Shown: positions 42,809-52,051, numbered from the stretch's first letter. The stretch: DNA of 64,000 nt from Flavobacterium sp. (GCA_016787805.1 JAEUTY010000049.1:1-64000), one strand, 5' to 3'. Program-made: numbers and translations. Notes: generated by a model from the sequence alone, not told the origin.

Positions 42809-44769
42809 GGCTGTTGTTTTTGTTGTTGTAAGGCGTAGGCTAGATTTTGCTTCAAATAGGAATTATTTGGGTTAATCGAAATGCCCTTTTTACCGGCTTC
42901 GATTGCTTTGTCCCAATTTTTGAGTTCAATGTAAGCCGAACAAATGTTGTTGTACGCCAAATCGTAATCAGGCTTTAATTGGAGCGCATTATAACAAGCT
43001 TCTATGCATTTGTCAAACTGTTTGTTGTTGTAATATTGAAGGCTCAAATTGAGGTAATTTTCATGGTTCGGATTATTTTTAACCATTGCTGCGGCTTTCT
43101 CCAATTCGTTGGTATAAAAATTTCCTCCTTTGGAGGCTAACTGTTCCATCGTCGCTTTCAATTTGAGTAAATCGTTGTGTTTGGGGCTCAACATAAGGCC
43201 TTTTTCAAGATACTGATTCGCCTCGTTGATTCGGTTTCTACGGTATAAAAAATCAGCATAATAATAATAGCCTTCGGGCAAAATTGGGTCAATTGCTATT
43301 GCTTTTTTGAAATGAATTTCAGCTTCTTCATAGGCATTTTGCGTGTTCTTCAGTATGGCAATATTGATTAATGCATATGGATACTCAGGCCAAAGTTGAA
43401 TAGCTTTGGTAAATGCTTTTTCTGCTTCTGTAAAGCTACCTCGTTCCATCAAAGCCAATCCATAATTCATCCAAGCTCTGCCGTTAAGCGGTGCATTGAC
43501 GGTCGCATCTTTCCAGATAGATTCGGGTGAATGCCATTTCGAATTGTGTTGGTAGGTAGCCCTAGCGTGCAAGACCAAAACCAAAGGAATTCCCATTAAA
43601 AACAGAAGCTTAAATTTGGAATGATAGCGATTATATAAATAGGTTATTCCGTAGGCGAAAGCTATAAACAAACCTATGTATCCAAAAAAAGGTCGGTGAT
43701 CGTTAAGCACTTCAGCCAAGGGAATAAAACTTGATGTAGGCAAAAGTGCAATCAGAAACCAAAGTATACCAAAGGCAATTGGAGCATGGTTTTGGGAAGT
43801 TTTAAAGGCCACGTAAAGTAGCCCAAACAAAAAGGCAAACCCAATGATGACCCGATCGTCGAAAACACGCGTAACTATTGTCCAATCTGAATCGATAACC
43901 AAATTGGCAGGAAGTATAAAATTATTAAAATAATGCAAAATCACGTACGGTTGCGATAGCGCATAATGTAGCACATCGGACGAGCCAGAGCTCCAAAGCG
44001 AAGGCGTCATTTTTCTTGAAAAAACTATCAATACCAAAGAGAGTAGCAAGGGAGCAGTGCATTGACCAATTACTTGCAGGAGTATTCCCTTTTGGCTGGT
44101 AAAGACTTCTTTGAGCGAAACCTTTTGTTCAAATAGGATTTTATAAACAATAAGAAGTCCTACAAACATGATGGTTGGTTCCTTTACTGAAAAACCAACA
44201 ACTACTGGAACCATGTACAGGTAAAATTTTTGCCATTTGGGAAAATATAAATAAAGGCAAAAAGCACTAACGACCATCAAGGTTGAGAAGGAATCTGCGC
44301 GTTGGATAATGTAATTGATTGTAGCACTGTTGGCGGTGTGTAGCCAAAACCAGAGCGTTACTAATAAACTTGTTGTAATAGCCGTTTTGGGAGTAAAGTA
44401 ATGAGCCAATATTTTTTTTACAAAAGCAAACAAAACCAATCCCAGTACTATAAATGATATAAAAATAGAAATATGATAGTACAACGGATTCGGGTTGGTT
44501 TCGCCTCCTATCCAATAGTCAATAGCATTTAATGTCGTTAATCCAGGGCGATAGGCCTGATTGGCTGGGAGTGAACTTATGGTGGATGCATCTGAAAAAA
44601 AAGTTGAGATGTTATGGATATCTCGGATGTAGAGATTATTTACAATGGTATGATTGTCGTCAAACTCGAATGGATTGGTAAAATGATTTGAATATGTCAC
44701 CAATGCGATTCCAATGGCAATACCAAAAAACAATAATTGTTTGGGTTTTGATAGTGTATTTTCAATCAT
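42805..44769 (-). CDS. TMTC-like GT-C membrane protein with TPR tail
   Basis: 654 residues: about ten membrane spans to residue 410, then tetratricopeptide repeats (for example NYGLALMERGSFTEAEKAFTKAIQLWPEYPYALINIAI and later ISINPNNSYLKQNLAYAL). The first periplasmic loop has FEFDDNHTIVNN, with the paired Asp of GT-C transferases, and further on NQAYRPGLTTLNAIDYW, matching the conserved RPL region of TMTC O-mannosyltransferases. Such proteins use a polyprenyl-phosphate sugar to glycosylate proteins outside the cytosol. The neighbouring GT2 and DUF2304 genes could make and move that lipid-linked sugar. Acceptor and sugar are unknown. Confidence 0.82.
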   Translation of the reverse strand: MIENTLSKPKQLLFFGIAIGIALVTYSNHFTNPFEFDDNHTIVNNLYIRDIHNISTFFSDASTISSLPANQAYRPGLTTLNAIDYWIGGETNPNPLYYHISIFISFIVLGLVLFAFVKKILAHYFTPKTAITTSLLVTLWFWLHTANSATINYIIQRADSFSTLMVVSAFCLYLYFPKWQKFYLYMVPVVVGFSVKEPTIMFVGLLIVYKILFEQKVSLKEVFTSQKGILLQVIGQCTAPLLLSLVLIVFSRKMTPSLWSSGSSDVLHYALSQPYVILHYFNNFILPANLVIDSDWTIVTRVFDDRVIIGFAFLFGLLYVAFKTSQNHAPIAFGILWFLIALLPTSSFIPLAEVLNDHRPFFGYIGLFIAFAYGITYLYNRYHSKFKLLFLMGIPLVLVLHARATYQHNSKWHSPESIWKDATVNAPLNGRAWMNYGLALMERGSFTEAEKAFTKAIQLWPEYPYALINIAILKNTQNAYEEAEIHFKKAIAIDPILPEGYYYYADFLYRRNRINEANQYLEKGLMLSPKHNDLLKLKATMEQLASKGGNFYTNELEKAAAMVKNNPNHENYLNLSLQYYNNKQFDKCIEACYNALQLKPDYDLAYNNICSAYIELKNWDKAIEAGKKGISINPNNSYLKQNLAYALQQQKQQP

Positions 44770-44780
44770 AATGTAAAGAA

Positions 44781-45125
44781 TTATTTAGATTGCTTTTCTA
44801 ATTTTTCGTTGATGAATGCGATTTCTTGTGTTAGATTTTTGATATCGTTTTTTTGTTTGGATAAAATGATACTCAAATGCAACGAGTACACAATTAGAGC
44901 TATAAACAACATGATAAACAAAATGGCTGGCGGATAAAAAATACCGAAAAAGTGAGCCAACACATCAATTCCTTCGCGCCAAAAGGCAAACAGATTGAGA
45001 AACATCGAACATAAAATCCAGATGACGCTAAACTCTTCGCGCAGTCTTTTTTTGACAATCAATCGGAAAACCCAAATTAAAAAAATACTGCTGGCCGAAA
45101 TACTAATAATTTGAATAAAAGACAT
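44781..45125 (-). CDS. DUF2304 membrane protein
   Basis: A 114-residue protein with three hydrophobic segments (about 1-22, 33-50 and 58-84) and a C-terminal coiled stretch (LSKQKNDIKNLTQEIAFINEKLEKQ). DUF2304 proteins usually sit next to GT2 glycosyltransferases that make polyprenyl-phosphate sugars, as here: its stop to the next gene is 11 bases and the GT2 gene ends 4 bases upstream. A role as partner of the GT2 is inferred from this association. Confidence 0.85.
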   Translation of the reverse strand: MSFIQIISISASSIFLIWVFRLIVKKRLREEFSVIWILCSMFLNLFAFWREGIDVLAHFFGIFYPPAILFIMLFIALIVYSLHLSIILSKQKNDIKNLTQEIAFINEKLEKQSK

Positions 45126-45129
45126 CGTA

Positions 45130-45855
45130 TTATTTTTTAAAAATGAAACCTAATTTTAAAAACAGTATTGCCAAACTCACTTTAATCATGTAGTAGAGCG
45201 TGGAAAATCCAGAAATGGAAGAAACACCGTCTTTGCGTTCTTTCATTTCAACACCTACTTCGCCTACTTTTAATTTGTGTAATAGCGCATAAACCAGTGA
45301 TTCGGGTTCAGGATATTTGTCGGGATAATAACGGGAAAATAATGCTAACGCTTTTTGGTTGTACAAGCGATAACCCGAAGTACAATCGTAGATTTTTTTC
45401 CCTGTGGTGATGAAAATGAGTTTATTGAGAAAATGAATGCCAAATTTGCGCAGATAGGTCGATTGAAAACCTTCGGAACTCAAATAGCGCGATCCGATGC
45501 ACAAATCTAGGTTGGTATGTAACGTATGTTGGATAATTTTGTGCAATTCGCTTGGCGGATGTTGACCATCACCATCCATTTGAATGGCAAAATCAAAATG
45601 ATTTCGGTAGGCATATTTGATACCACTTTGTACGGCGCCTCCAATCCCGAGATTATTTACCAAATGAAGATGAGTCGCTGAATTGGCTTTAATATTAGAA
45701 AGTGTGTTATCCGAAGAACCATCGTTAATAGGAAGCACAAACAAATCGGTGTTTTCGATTTCAATTTGTTTTAAATCGTGCAACAGCGGAACAATATTTT
45801 GTTCTTCGTTGAAGCACGGAATAATGATTAAAGCTTTTCTTCGTTTCAAATTCAT
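45130..45855 (-). CDS. Glycosyltransferase family 2 (polyprenyl-phosphate sugar synthase type)
   Basis: 241 residues with the GT2 GT-A fold: IIPCFNEEQNIVPLL at the start, INDGSSDNTLSNI near 45, and the metal and donor motif IQMDGDGQHPPSEL near 92. GSRYLSSEGFQST and LNKLIFITTGKKIYDCTSGYRLYN are typical of DPM1/DPG-type enzymes, which place a sugar on polyprenyl phosphate. The short hydrophobic tail (MIKVSLAILFLKLGFIF) would hold it at the membrane. It heads the minus-strand operon with DUF2304, the TMTC-like protein and the carbamoyltransferase, and lies 31 bases after the M28 peptidase gene. Confidence 0.9.
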   Translation of the reverse strand: MNLKRRKALIIIPCFNEEQNIVPLLHDLKQIEIENTDLFVLPINDGSSDNTLSNIKANSATHLHLVNNLGIGGAVQSGIKYAYRNHFDFAIQMDGDGQHPPSELHKIIQHTLHTNLDLCIGSRYLSSEGFQSTYLRKFGIHFLNKLIFITTGKKIYDCTSGYRLYNQKALALFSRYYPDKYPEPESLVYALLHKLKVGEVGVEMKERKDGVSSISGFSTLYYMIKVSLAILFLKLGFIFKK

Positions 45856-45886
45856 AATTCAAAAGATTTTCGTTGTTGATCAAAAA

Positions 45887-46783
45887 TCATTCGGTTGAAA
45901 ATTGGGTAAGCAAACGCTCAAGGTATTCTTCTATGATGGTCATTCCTTCATAGTTAATCCACTGTTCATCATCGTTAATGGTGTGATAATCAGAGTGAAT
46001 TCCAGTGGTGAAACTCAAACACGAAATGCCTTTTTCGGCGAACCACTTCAAATCACATTGGTAAATTTTATCGCTGTAATTCGGCATCAAATTCCCATCA
46101 AACAAAACATTGTCAAAAATTTGATCTTGTGCTGATGTAAGTGTATTTCTGCCATACACATTAAACACTTTTCGGTCTGCATCCAATCGTCCGACCATAT
46201 CAAAATTGATAGCCAAAGCAATCGGTTTGAACTTTTCTTGAGCCAACTTTGAAAACGCTTCTGAACCAAATAAGCCAATTTCGTGGGCTGAGTAGGAAAC
46301 AAACAAATAGTTGTATTTTTTGCTTTGCCAATTTTTAAAATTTTTGGCCAAACTCAACAATAGAGCAACTCCTGAAGCATTATCGTCGGCACCATTGTGA
46401 ATGCCTTTTTTGCTGTAACTTCTCGAAATTCCTTCGCCAAAACCCAAATGATCGTAGTGAGCACCTATCAAAATGGTTCTAGATGCTTTGTTATCAATAT
46501 AACAGTAGACATTTTTCGACTTTTTTACAGAAGTGCTATCTTTTCTTGTGTAGGCGAAAAACTGAAATTGCGGTTGAAACCGTTTGAGCTTTTTCCACTT
46601 ACTGAAGATAAAATCGGCTGTTTTTGCTTCATAAATTGTTGATGCTGCTCTTCCTTGAAGGCTATCATTGGCTAAGAAACTAATGATTTCTTTGAAGTAA
46701 GCATATCTGTTTGTATCTTTAAGATTTTGTCCGAAAGATAAATACGAAAGCAATAATAGAATCCAAACAACAAGTGATTTCAT
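45887..46783 (-). CDS. M28-family zinc aminopeptidase, secreted
   Basis: 298 residues with a signal peptide (MKSLVVWILLLLSYLSFGQ). Co-catalytic zinc ligands can be placed: His and Asp in IGAHYDHLGFG, Asp in NGADDNASGVALLLSLA, Glu-Glu-type position in FVSYSAHEIGLFGSEAF, Asp in NFDMVGRLD, and His in TTGIHSDYHTINDD. Family members are aminopeptidases or peptidase-like enzymes outside the cytosol. It precedes the GT2 gene by 31 bases on the same strand and could be the first gene of that operon, although it may be functionally separate. Confidence 0.9.
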   Translation of the reverse strand: MKSLVVWILLLLSYLSFGQNLKDTNRYAYFKEIISFLANDSLQGRAASTIYEAKTADFIFSKWKKLKRFQPQFQFFAYTRKDSTSVKKSKNVYCYIDNKASRTILIGAHYDHLGFGEGISRSYSKKGIHNGADDNASGVALLLSLAKNFKNWQSKKYNYLFVSYSAHEIGLFGSEAFSKLAQEKFKPIALAINFDMVGRLDADRKVFNVYGRNTLTSAQDQIFDNVLFDGNLMPNYSDKIYQCDLKWFAEKGISCLSFTTGIHSDYHTINDDEQWINYEGMTIIEEYLERLLTQFSTE

Positions 46784-46800
46784 GGGTTTTCAATAAAAAA

Positions 46801-46824
46801 CTTTCCTGTAAAAATACAGGAAAG
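46801..46824 (-). terminator. Terminator after the collagen-repeat gene
   Basis: CTTTCCTGTA and TACAGGAAAG form a perfect 10-bp stem with a 4-base loop; on the minus strand a T-run follows. It lies between the collagen-repeat gene and the M28 gene. Confidence 0.9.
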
Positions 46825-46851
46825 CTTTCTAATTGATAGTAATTGAAACTA

Positions 46852-48801
46852 TTATTTTTTATTTCTAGCTGCTGCTTCTTGTAGCATTTTAGTTTTATCT
46901 TCTCTTGAAGGGTTTAATTGACTTGGATAGTTTTTGTTCATTTGTAACTTCGTACCATCCCACCATAATCCTTCTCCGCTGTGCTCTTTGTCACCATCGT
47001 TAAACAATACTTTGTCCAAGTTTTGATCAAACGATTTGTCTTTGATAAAAGCAGGAACCGTTGTTGATTGTGCATCTACTCTATCTCCTACAGCGATCCA
47101 AGAAATTTCAACTGTTGAGTTACCGTTGTTTAATTCTTTGATGGTAAATCCATCTTTGTTTACTGATTCGATATATACACCATTACATTGTCCCATTGGA
47201 GTAATAGTTACTACTGGGCTTTCGCCTAATAATCTGGCATAATTTTGATCAAAAGCAATAGTAGCCGACCCGTTTACTAATTGTGCTCTTCCTTTTTTAT
47301 AGATAACTGCCTCTGTAGAAGTCACCGCATATGCAGGTGTCATTTCAGTTCCGTTAGAAACCATTTCTACATTTTTACCTGAAGTATACACATCGCCAAC
47401 ATTGTACGAAGCAAATAATCCTCCTTTGTTTAATTGACCAATTACATTACCGCGAGTCATAGTACCTACCATTCCGTGGAAACCACCACCAATACCAGCA
47501 TCTAAGTTGTTAGGTGCAAAACCACCTCCAGATGCATAAGCAGAACTACCGTAAACACCGTAGTTTAATAAACCACTACTTCTGTATCCCAATGAACCCC
47601 AGTATAAACCACTTACGTCAGCTCCATAAGTTCCTCCACAACGTGAGTAATCATTGTAGTTCCAACCACCAACTCCAAAAGTATAAACATCTCCCCAGAA
47701 GTTATACCCGCGGGTAGCATCGTTAGCAACATTTTGACCATATCCTGTACCGTCGTTTTGAGAATCGCGTGTACGGTATCCAAACAGAGAGGATTGACCA
47801 TCACCATTTACTGTGAGTTGTTGTTGGTAAACATACATTCTGTATTGAATTAATGGAGCAATGTTAACTCCAATATTTCCTGTTGTGTTTTCTTGCATGA
47901 TTGAATTTCCTAGCGTATTGGCTGAAAGGAATTTAGGGTGATAACCTGTAGTTCCTGTCACACCTCCAGGCCCTGTTGCTCCTGTAGCTCCTGTTGGACC
48001 TTCTGGGCCTTGTGGACCCGCTGGACCTTGTGGGCCTGCTGGACCTGTGGCTCCATCTAATCCGTTGGTACCATTAGTTCCGTTTGTACCAGCTGCTCCT
48101 GTAGCTCCTGTGGCTCCTGCTGGACCCGCTGGACCCGCTGGCCCTGTGGCTCCATCTAATCCGTTGGTACCATTAGTTCCGTTTGTACCAGCTGCTCCCG
48201 TAGCTCCTGTGGCTCCTGCCGGACCCGCTGGACCCGCTGGACCAGTTGCTCCATTAGCACCGTTTGTCCCATTTGTTCCTGCCGGACCCGCTGGACCCGT
48301 TGCTCCATTAGCACCGTTTGTCCCATTCGTTCCTGCTGGACCTACTGGGCCTGCAGGACCTTGTGGACCTGTTGGACCCGCTGGACCTTGTGGTCCGGCC
48401 GCTGAATTAGCTGCGTACAAAGCATAAGGAGCACTTAATAACTCACTTGTACTAGTAACTGCATAACTTGTTCCACCTGTAGGATCGGTTTCTGTTTTTA
48501 CAAAATAAGGACCTGCTCCCCAGTTGATACTTGCCATACTACCTGAAACTACAGTTCCGTTACCAATTGCTAAAGTAGCCAAACCATTGGCATTAGTTGT
48601 CACAGAGTGAGTTTCTTGATAAACAACAGTTCCTGATGCGGAACCTTGAAGAATACTAATACGTACTCCAACTGAAGCATTGGCAACTAAAGTATTAGCA
48701 TTATCTCTAACTACCGATTGGTAGCTCATTTTTTGTGGTGCTTGCGCAAAGGAGATTGCTCCTAATAACATAGCACTAAATAGTAAAATTCTTTTTTTCA
48801 T
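46852..48801 (-). CDS. Secreted protein with collagen-like Gly-X-Y repeats
   Basis: 649 residues: signal peptide (MKKRILLFSAMLLGAISFAQ), a conserved N-terminal beta domain (MSYQSVVRDNANTLVANASV to LLSAPYALYA, residues 25-130), then about 145 residues of uninterrupted Gly-X-Y (136-279) made mainly of GPAGPAG, GATGAT and GTNGTNG, and a C-terminal domain with many aromatic residues and glycines (NFWGDVYTFGVGGWNYND). The N-terminal domain is that of Bacteroidetes surface proteins often followed by tail-fibre-like repeats. No T9SS sorting domain is seen at its C-terminus (QEAAARNKK). Two 33-residue units are perfect duplicates. The upstream T9SS gene is 25 bases away, in one operon. Confidence 0.88.
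   Translation of the reverse strand: MKKRILLFSAMLLGAISFAQAPQKMSYQSVVRDNANTLVANASVGVRISILQGSASGTVVYQETHSVTTNANGLATLAIGNGTVVSGSMASINWGAGPYFVKTETDPTGGTSYAVTSTSELLSAPYALYAANSAAGPQGPAGPTGPQGPAGPVGPAGTNGTNGANGATGPAGPAGTNGTNGANGATGPAGPAGPAGATGATGAAGTNGTNGTNGLDGATGPAGPAGPAGATGATGAAGTNGTNGTNGLDGATGPAGPQGPAGPQGPEGPTGATGATGPGGVTGTTGYHPKFLSANTLGNSIMQENTTGNIGVNIAPLIQYRMYVYQQQLTVNGDGQSSLFGYRTRDSQNDGTGYGQNVANDATRGYNFWGDVYTFGVGGWNYNDYSRCGGTYGADVSGLYWGSLGYRSSGLLNYGVYGSSAYASGGGFAPNNLDAGIGGGFHGMVGTMTRGNVIGQLNKGGLFASYNVGDVYTSGKNVEMVSNGTEMTPAYAVTSTEAVIYKKGRAQLVNGSATIAFDQNYARLLGESPVVTITPMGQCNGVYIESVNKDGFTIKELNNGNSTVEISWIAVGDRVDAQSTTVPAFIKDKSFDQNLDKVLFNDGDKEHSGEGLWWDGTKLQMNKNYPSQLNPSREDKTKMLQEAAARNKK
47959..48396. 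repeat. Tandem DNA repeats encoding the collagen-like region
   Basis: Two nearly identical 99-bp units (48055-48153 and 48154-48252) encode a 33-residue Gly-X-Y block each, flanked by shorter 54-bp-type units (GTNGTNGANGATGPAG). GC content is well above the surroundings. Copy number probably varies between strains. Confidence 0.85.
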
Positions 48802-48826
48802 AATATCTGATTGTTAGTTGTTGTGT

Positions 48827-49300
48827 TTAATTATTTTTTAATAATTTGAATGTTTTTACTCGCTTGTTTCCTTCGAGTACATTAACAAAGTAGCATGCTT
48901 CCGCAAACTCTTCTACATTGATAACGGTTTCATTTGAAAGAATCCTCCCATTACGAATGATTTTTCCAGTAACATCTGTTAATTCGTAAACCAAGCCTGT
49001 GCCTTCTTTAGTGATGTCTAACGACAAAATAACCGAAGTTGCGGTTGGGTTAGGAAACAACGTTGCAGTAAACGATTCATCATGGCCAGGAATAGCTAAA
49101 ACAAAAATTTCAAACGGTTGTTGAACTCCTTGATTTATTGAACCATTAGAACCACTAGCCGATTCATATGCTACCTGACCAATGGAGTAACTCACAGAGC
49201 CTCCAGAGCTAGAAGCATCGCCACCAGTAGACACAACATCTTGTTGCGAAAATCCTAGTGCCGAAAAGAACAGACTAATAAAAAATAAAATGTGTTTCAT
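48827..49300 (-). CDS. Small T9SS-sorted protein
   Basis: 157 residues from the ATG at 49300, which starts a signal peptide (MKHILFFISLFFSALGFSQ). After a Ser/Gly-rich segment (VVSTGGDASSSGGSVSYSIGQVAYESASGSNGSINQGVQQPFEI) comes a type A T9SS domain (FTATLFPNPTATSVILSLD to YFVNVLEGNKRVKTFKLLKNN). The segment VSTGGDASSSGGSVSYSIGQ is a motif I have seen at the start of similar small surface proteins. It lies 25 bases upstream of the collagen-repeat gene, so the two are likely made together. Function is unknown. Confidence 0.85.
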   Translation of the reverse strand: MKHILFFISLFFSALGFSQQDVVSTGGDASSSGGSVSYSIGQVAYESASGSNGSINQGVQQPFEIFVLAIPGHDESFTATLFPNPTATSVILSLDITKEGTGLVYELTDVTGKIIRNGRILSNETVINVEEFAEACYFVNVLEGNKRVKTFKLLKNN

Positions 49301-49306
49301 AAGCAC

Positions 49307-49845
49307 AATTGTTTAGTAATTAATATTAAAATAAGAACGTTGGGTGTATTTTGCTAAATTATTTTTTTTGCTTGGTATTAAAACAAGTAGTATTACGTGA
49401 TTTTTATTATCTATCAAAATATGAATACTTATTTTAAGATTTGTAAACGGTATAATACTAACAACCAATTTGGCTCTACCATTTTACACTCGGTGTTGAT
49501 ACAAATTTAAAACAGTCGTTAATTTAGTAAACATATTCTCTTAAAAACAACCTTTATGATGTAAAATATAAAACAAATATCTTAATTTTTTAAGACAATA
49601 TTAACTTTGGTTGATAAAAATTTTTATCCATAAGCATATCCTAAGAATAATCTGATAAAAAGAATTCATAACCTAACTATTCATCCATTTTTAAAGCTTG
49701 TTTAATGGACTCAATACAAATCTATTTGTTTTTTTATTTATTAACAATCAACCTTTTGTATCATATTGTCGAACTTATATTTTGATGCAGTAAATTAAGT
49801 TTCAATCTATTTCATTAGTTTTGTTTCGAAAGAAATTACTTCATT
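49307..49845. other. 539-bp AT-rich spacer without a gene
   Basis: The spacer between the divergent genes at 49300 and 49846 is very AT-rich. I see no open frame of note, tRNA, or strong hairpin. Only the -7 box at 49816-49823 is recognisable. No clear box was found for the minus-strand operon that starts at 49300. Confidence 0.5.
49816..49823 (+). promoter_or_regulatory. -7 promoter box for the HExxH protein gene
   Basis: TAGTTTTG matches TAnnTTTG, giving a leader of about 18 bases before the ATG at 49846. Confidence 0.6.
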
Positions 49846-50358
49846 ATGAAATCCTTCGACTCCATTTTACAACACGTTAACTCCTTTCACGAATTGGGTG
49901 AAACTATACCTGCAGCCGAATTTGTGATGAAAGAATACGGACTGGAACATCCTCGTTTTAAAGGATTTGAATTGCGTGAAAAAGCCGAACCCTCATTTAT
50001 TTTGATGACAACGGAAGGCGAATTTGGCCAACCTCAAATCATCAAAATTCCTGAAAATACTTTTTCTTTTGATTTTGTTTTAATGCTGAATCTGTTGGCA
50101 CACGAGATGGTTCACGTAATTCAAAAAACGACACAACCTTATATTGAAGACCGAAACGAACGCGAATGGCAAGCTTATTACGAAATGTTGTTTCACAAAA
50201 TTTTCCCTCAAATTCCACAACCTTCATTATTTCATCGCAAGCTTTTTGCCAAAAAAGCCATAGAATACTACAACCGAATGGAAAAAGGAGGTGAATTACA
50301 ACAAAAATACGCTGATCAAAAAGAAGAAGTAGAACAATTGTTACTTTCTTTAAACTAA
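49846..50358 (+). CDS. Small HExxH-motif protein (putative metallopeptidase)
   Basis: 170 residues, soluble, no signal peptide. A gluzincin-like motif AHEMVHVIQK lies near residues 83-92, and a possible third ligand Glu follows in DRNEREWQAYYEMLFHKI about 20 residues later, which is the Mus-type spacing of many small metallopeptidases. The rest of the protein is helical and Lys/Glu-rich. I do not recognise the family; substrate and role are unknown. It stands alone between a long spacer and the DUF4139 gene, with its own promoter box. Confidence 0.7.
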   Translation: MKSFDSILQHVNSFHELGETIPAAEFVMKEYGLEHPRFKGFELREKAEPSFILMTTEGEFGQPQIIKIPENTFSFDFVLMLNLLAHEMVHVIQKTTQPYIEDRNEREWQAYYEMLFHKIFPQIPQPSLFHRKLFAKKAIEYYNRMEKGGELQQKYADQKEEVEQLLLSLN

Positions 50359-50422
50359 ATTCAGCTTACTTCCCAACCTTTTCTGTCTAATTATACTCTT
50401 TATAGAGTAAAAATCATTTATT

Positions 50423-52045
50423 ATGAAAAACCTATTTTTTGCTTTCTTATTTATTTCAGCAATTTCATTGGCTCAAAAACCAATTTTTACAACAGCCAAA
50501 GTCAAATCAGCAACAGTTTACTTCAATGCTGCCGAACTTACTCAAAGCACTTCTTTATCGCTTCCTGCAGGAACAAGTGAAGTGGTCATCAAAAATGTAG
50601 CAAATTATTTAAATGAAAATACCGTCCAAATTGGCGCTCCGAGTTCGGTTACGGTTTTATCTGTTCAATTTACCAACAATTATATATCTGAGTTCGAAAT
50701 CGACGAAAGCAATCCGACTATAAAAAAAGTACGTGATAGTATTACGTTGATTCAAAAAGAAATTGGCAAAGTGCAAATCGAAAAATCATCCAACACCAAA
50801 ACCATTGAATTGTTGGACAAAAATCAGTTGGTTGCTGGGCAAAATTCAGGTTTAAACGTGGCCGAATTAATTAAAATGGTCGATTATTATAAAGCCAAAA
50901 GAAGTGAATTGAGCAACACAATTACCACTCTAACAGAGAAAGAAACCAAATTCAACGAAACATTGAAACGACTTAACAGTAAATTAGAAATCAACACCAA
51001 AAACGAAGAGAAAAACTCAACTGGTAAACTGATTTTACAAGTGATGAACGAAGTAGCTGGAACCGTTAATTTAGACATCAATTACATCACCAATTCGGCC
51101 ACTTGGGCACCGTTTTATGATTTGCGCGCCGACAGTGTAAAAGACCCAATTAATATGATGTACAAAGCGCAAGTGTCACAAAATTCTGGGATTGACTGGA
51201 AGAAGGTAAAACTCACTTTGTCGAGCGGCAATCCGAATCAGAATAATCAAGCGCCTTTGTTACAAGCTTGGTTTTTGCGCTATGCTCAAGAATTAAACTT
51301 TGGTTATACAAGTGCTAATGCACCAGTTATGTACAATGTAATTCAAAGTAAAGATGGAGATTCTGAAGTTGCTGAGTACGACAAAAAAATGGAAGAAAGA
51401 TCCTCTATAACCAACTATACCAACATCAATGAAAACCAACTCAATGTATCGTTTGATATTGACATTCCGTACGACATTTTATCCAACGGAAAAGTGCATA
51501 GTGTAGCTCTAAAAGACATCAAACTACCCGCTACTTACAAATATTATGCGGTTCCGAAAGCCGAAAAAGAAGCTTTTTTATTGGCTGAAATTAGCGATTA
51601 CTCTAAATACAACTTACTGCCTGGCGAAGCCAACATTATTTTTGAAGGAATGTACGTGGGCAAAACCAACATCAATCCGAATCAAACCTCAGATACCTTG
51701 AATTTGAGTATGGGAAAAGATAAAAAAATCTCCATCAAACGCGAAAAAGTAGTGGACAAATCGGGAACTAAGTTTTTATCATCATACAAAGAACAAGTGT
51801 TTACCTACGATTTGACAGTTCGTAACAATAAAAAAGAAGAAGTGTTTTTATTGCTAAAAGACCAATATCCGTTGAGTACCGACAAAGAGATTACCATTGA
51901 AGTTTTGGAAGACGGAAAAGCCAAAGTCAACTCAGAAACGGGCATTCTTACTTGGGAACTCAAGCTCGCTCAAAACGAAACCAAAAAAATCAGGATCAGT
52001 TACAAAGTCAAGTATCCTAAAGACAAGGTCATTGGCAATTTGTAA
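50423..52045 (+). CDS. DUF4139 (MuiA-type) secreted protein
   Basis: 540 residues with a signal peptide (MKNLFFAFLFISAISLAQ). The N-terminal DUF4140 region (VKSATVYFNAAELTQSTSLSLPAGTSEVVIKNV), a coiled-coil segment (about 95-185, with IEKSSNTKTIELLDKNQL), and the C-terminal DUF4139 beta domain (YITNSATWAPFYDLRADSVKDPINMMYKAQVSQNSGIDWKKVKLTLSSG) are in the usual order. Its biochemical function is not established. A small palindrome (TACTCT-TTAT-AGAGTA, 50394-50409) lies 13 bases before the ATG. A terminator follows at 52052. Confidence 0.88.
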   Translation: MKNLFFAFLFISAISLAQKPIFTTAKVKSATVYFNAAELTQSTSLSLPAGTSEVVIKNVANYLNENTVQIGAPSSVTVLSVQFTNNYISEFEIDESNPTIKKVRDSITLIQKEIGKVQIEKSSNTKTIELLDKNQLVAGQNSGLNVAELIKMVDYYKAKRSELSNTITTLTEKETKFNETLKRLNSKLEINTKNEEKNSTGKLILQVMNEVAGTVNLDINYITNSATWAPFYDLRADSVKDPINMMYKAQVSQNSGIDWKKVKLTLSSGNPNQNNQAPLLQAWFLRYAQELNFGYTSANAPVMYNVIQSKDGDSEVAEYDKKMEERSSITNYTNINENQLNVSFDIDIPYDILSNGKVHSVALKDIKLPATYKYYAVPKAEKEAFLLAEISDYSKYNLLPGEANIIFEGMYVGKTNINPNQTSDTLNLSMGKDKKISIKREKVVDKSGTKFLSSYKEQVFTYDLTVRNNKKEEVFLLLKDQYPLSTDKEITIEVLEDGKAKVNSETGILTWELKLAQNETKKIRISYKVKYPKDKVIGNL

Positions 52046-52051
52046 CCTAAC

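Noticed and set aside
47959-48396. Array of regular repeats that looks like a CRISPR array
   Set aside because: The repeats are multiples of three, stay in frame and encode Gly-X-Y; there are no unique spacers and no cas genes.
48047-48427. Proline-rich open frame of 126 codons
   Set aside because: Antisense image of the collagen-like Gly-X-Y repeats.
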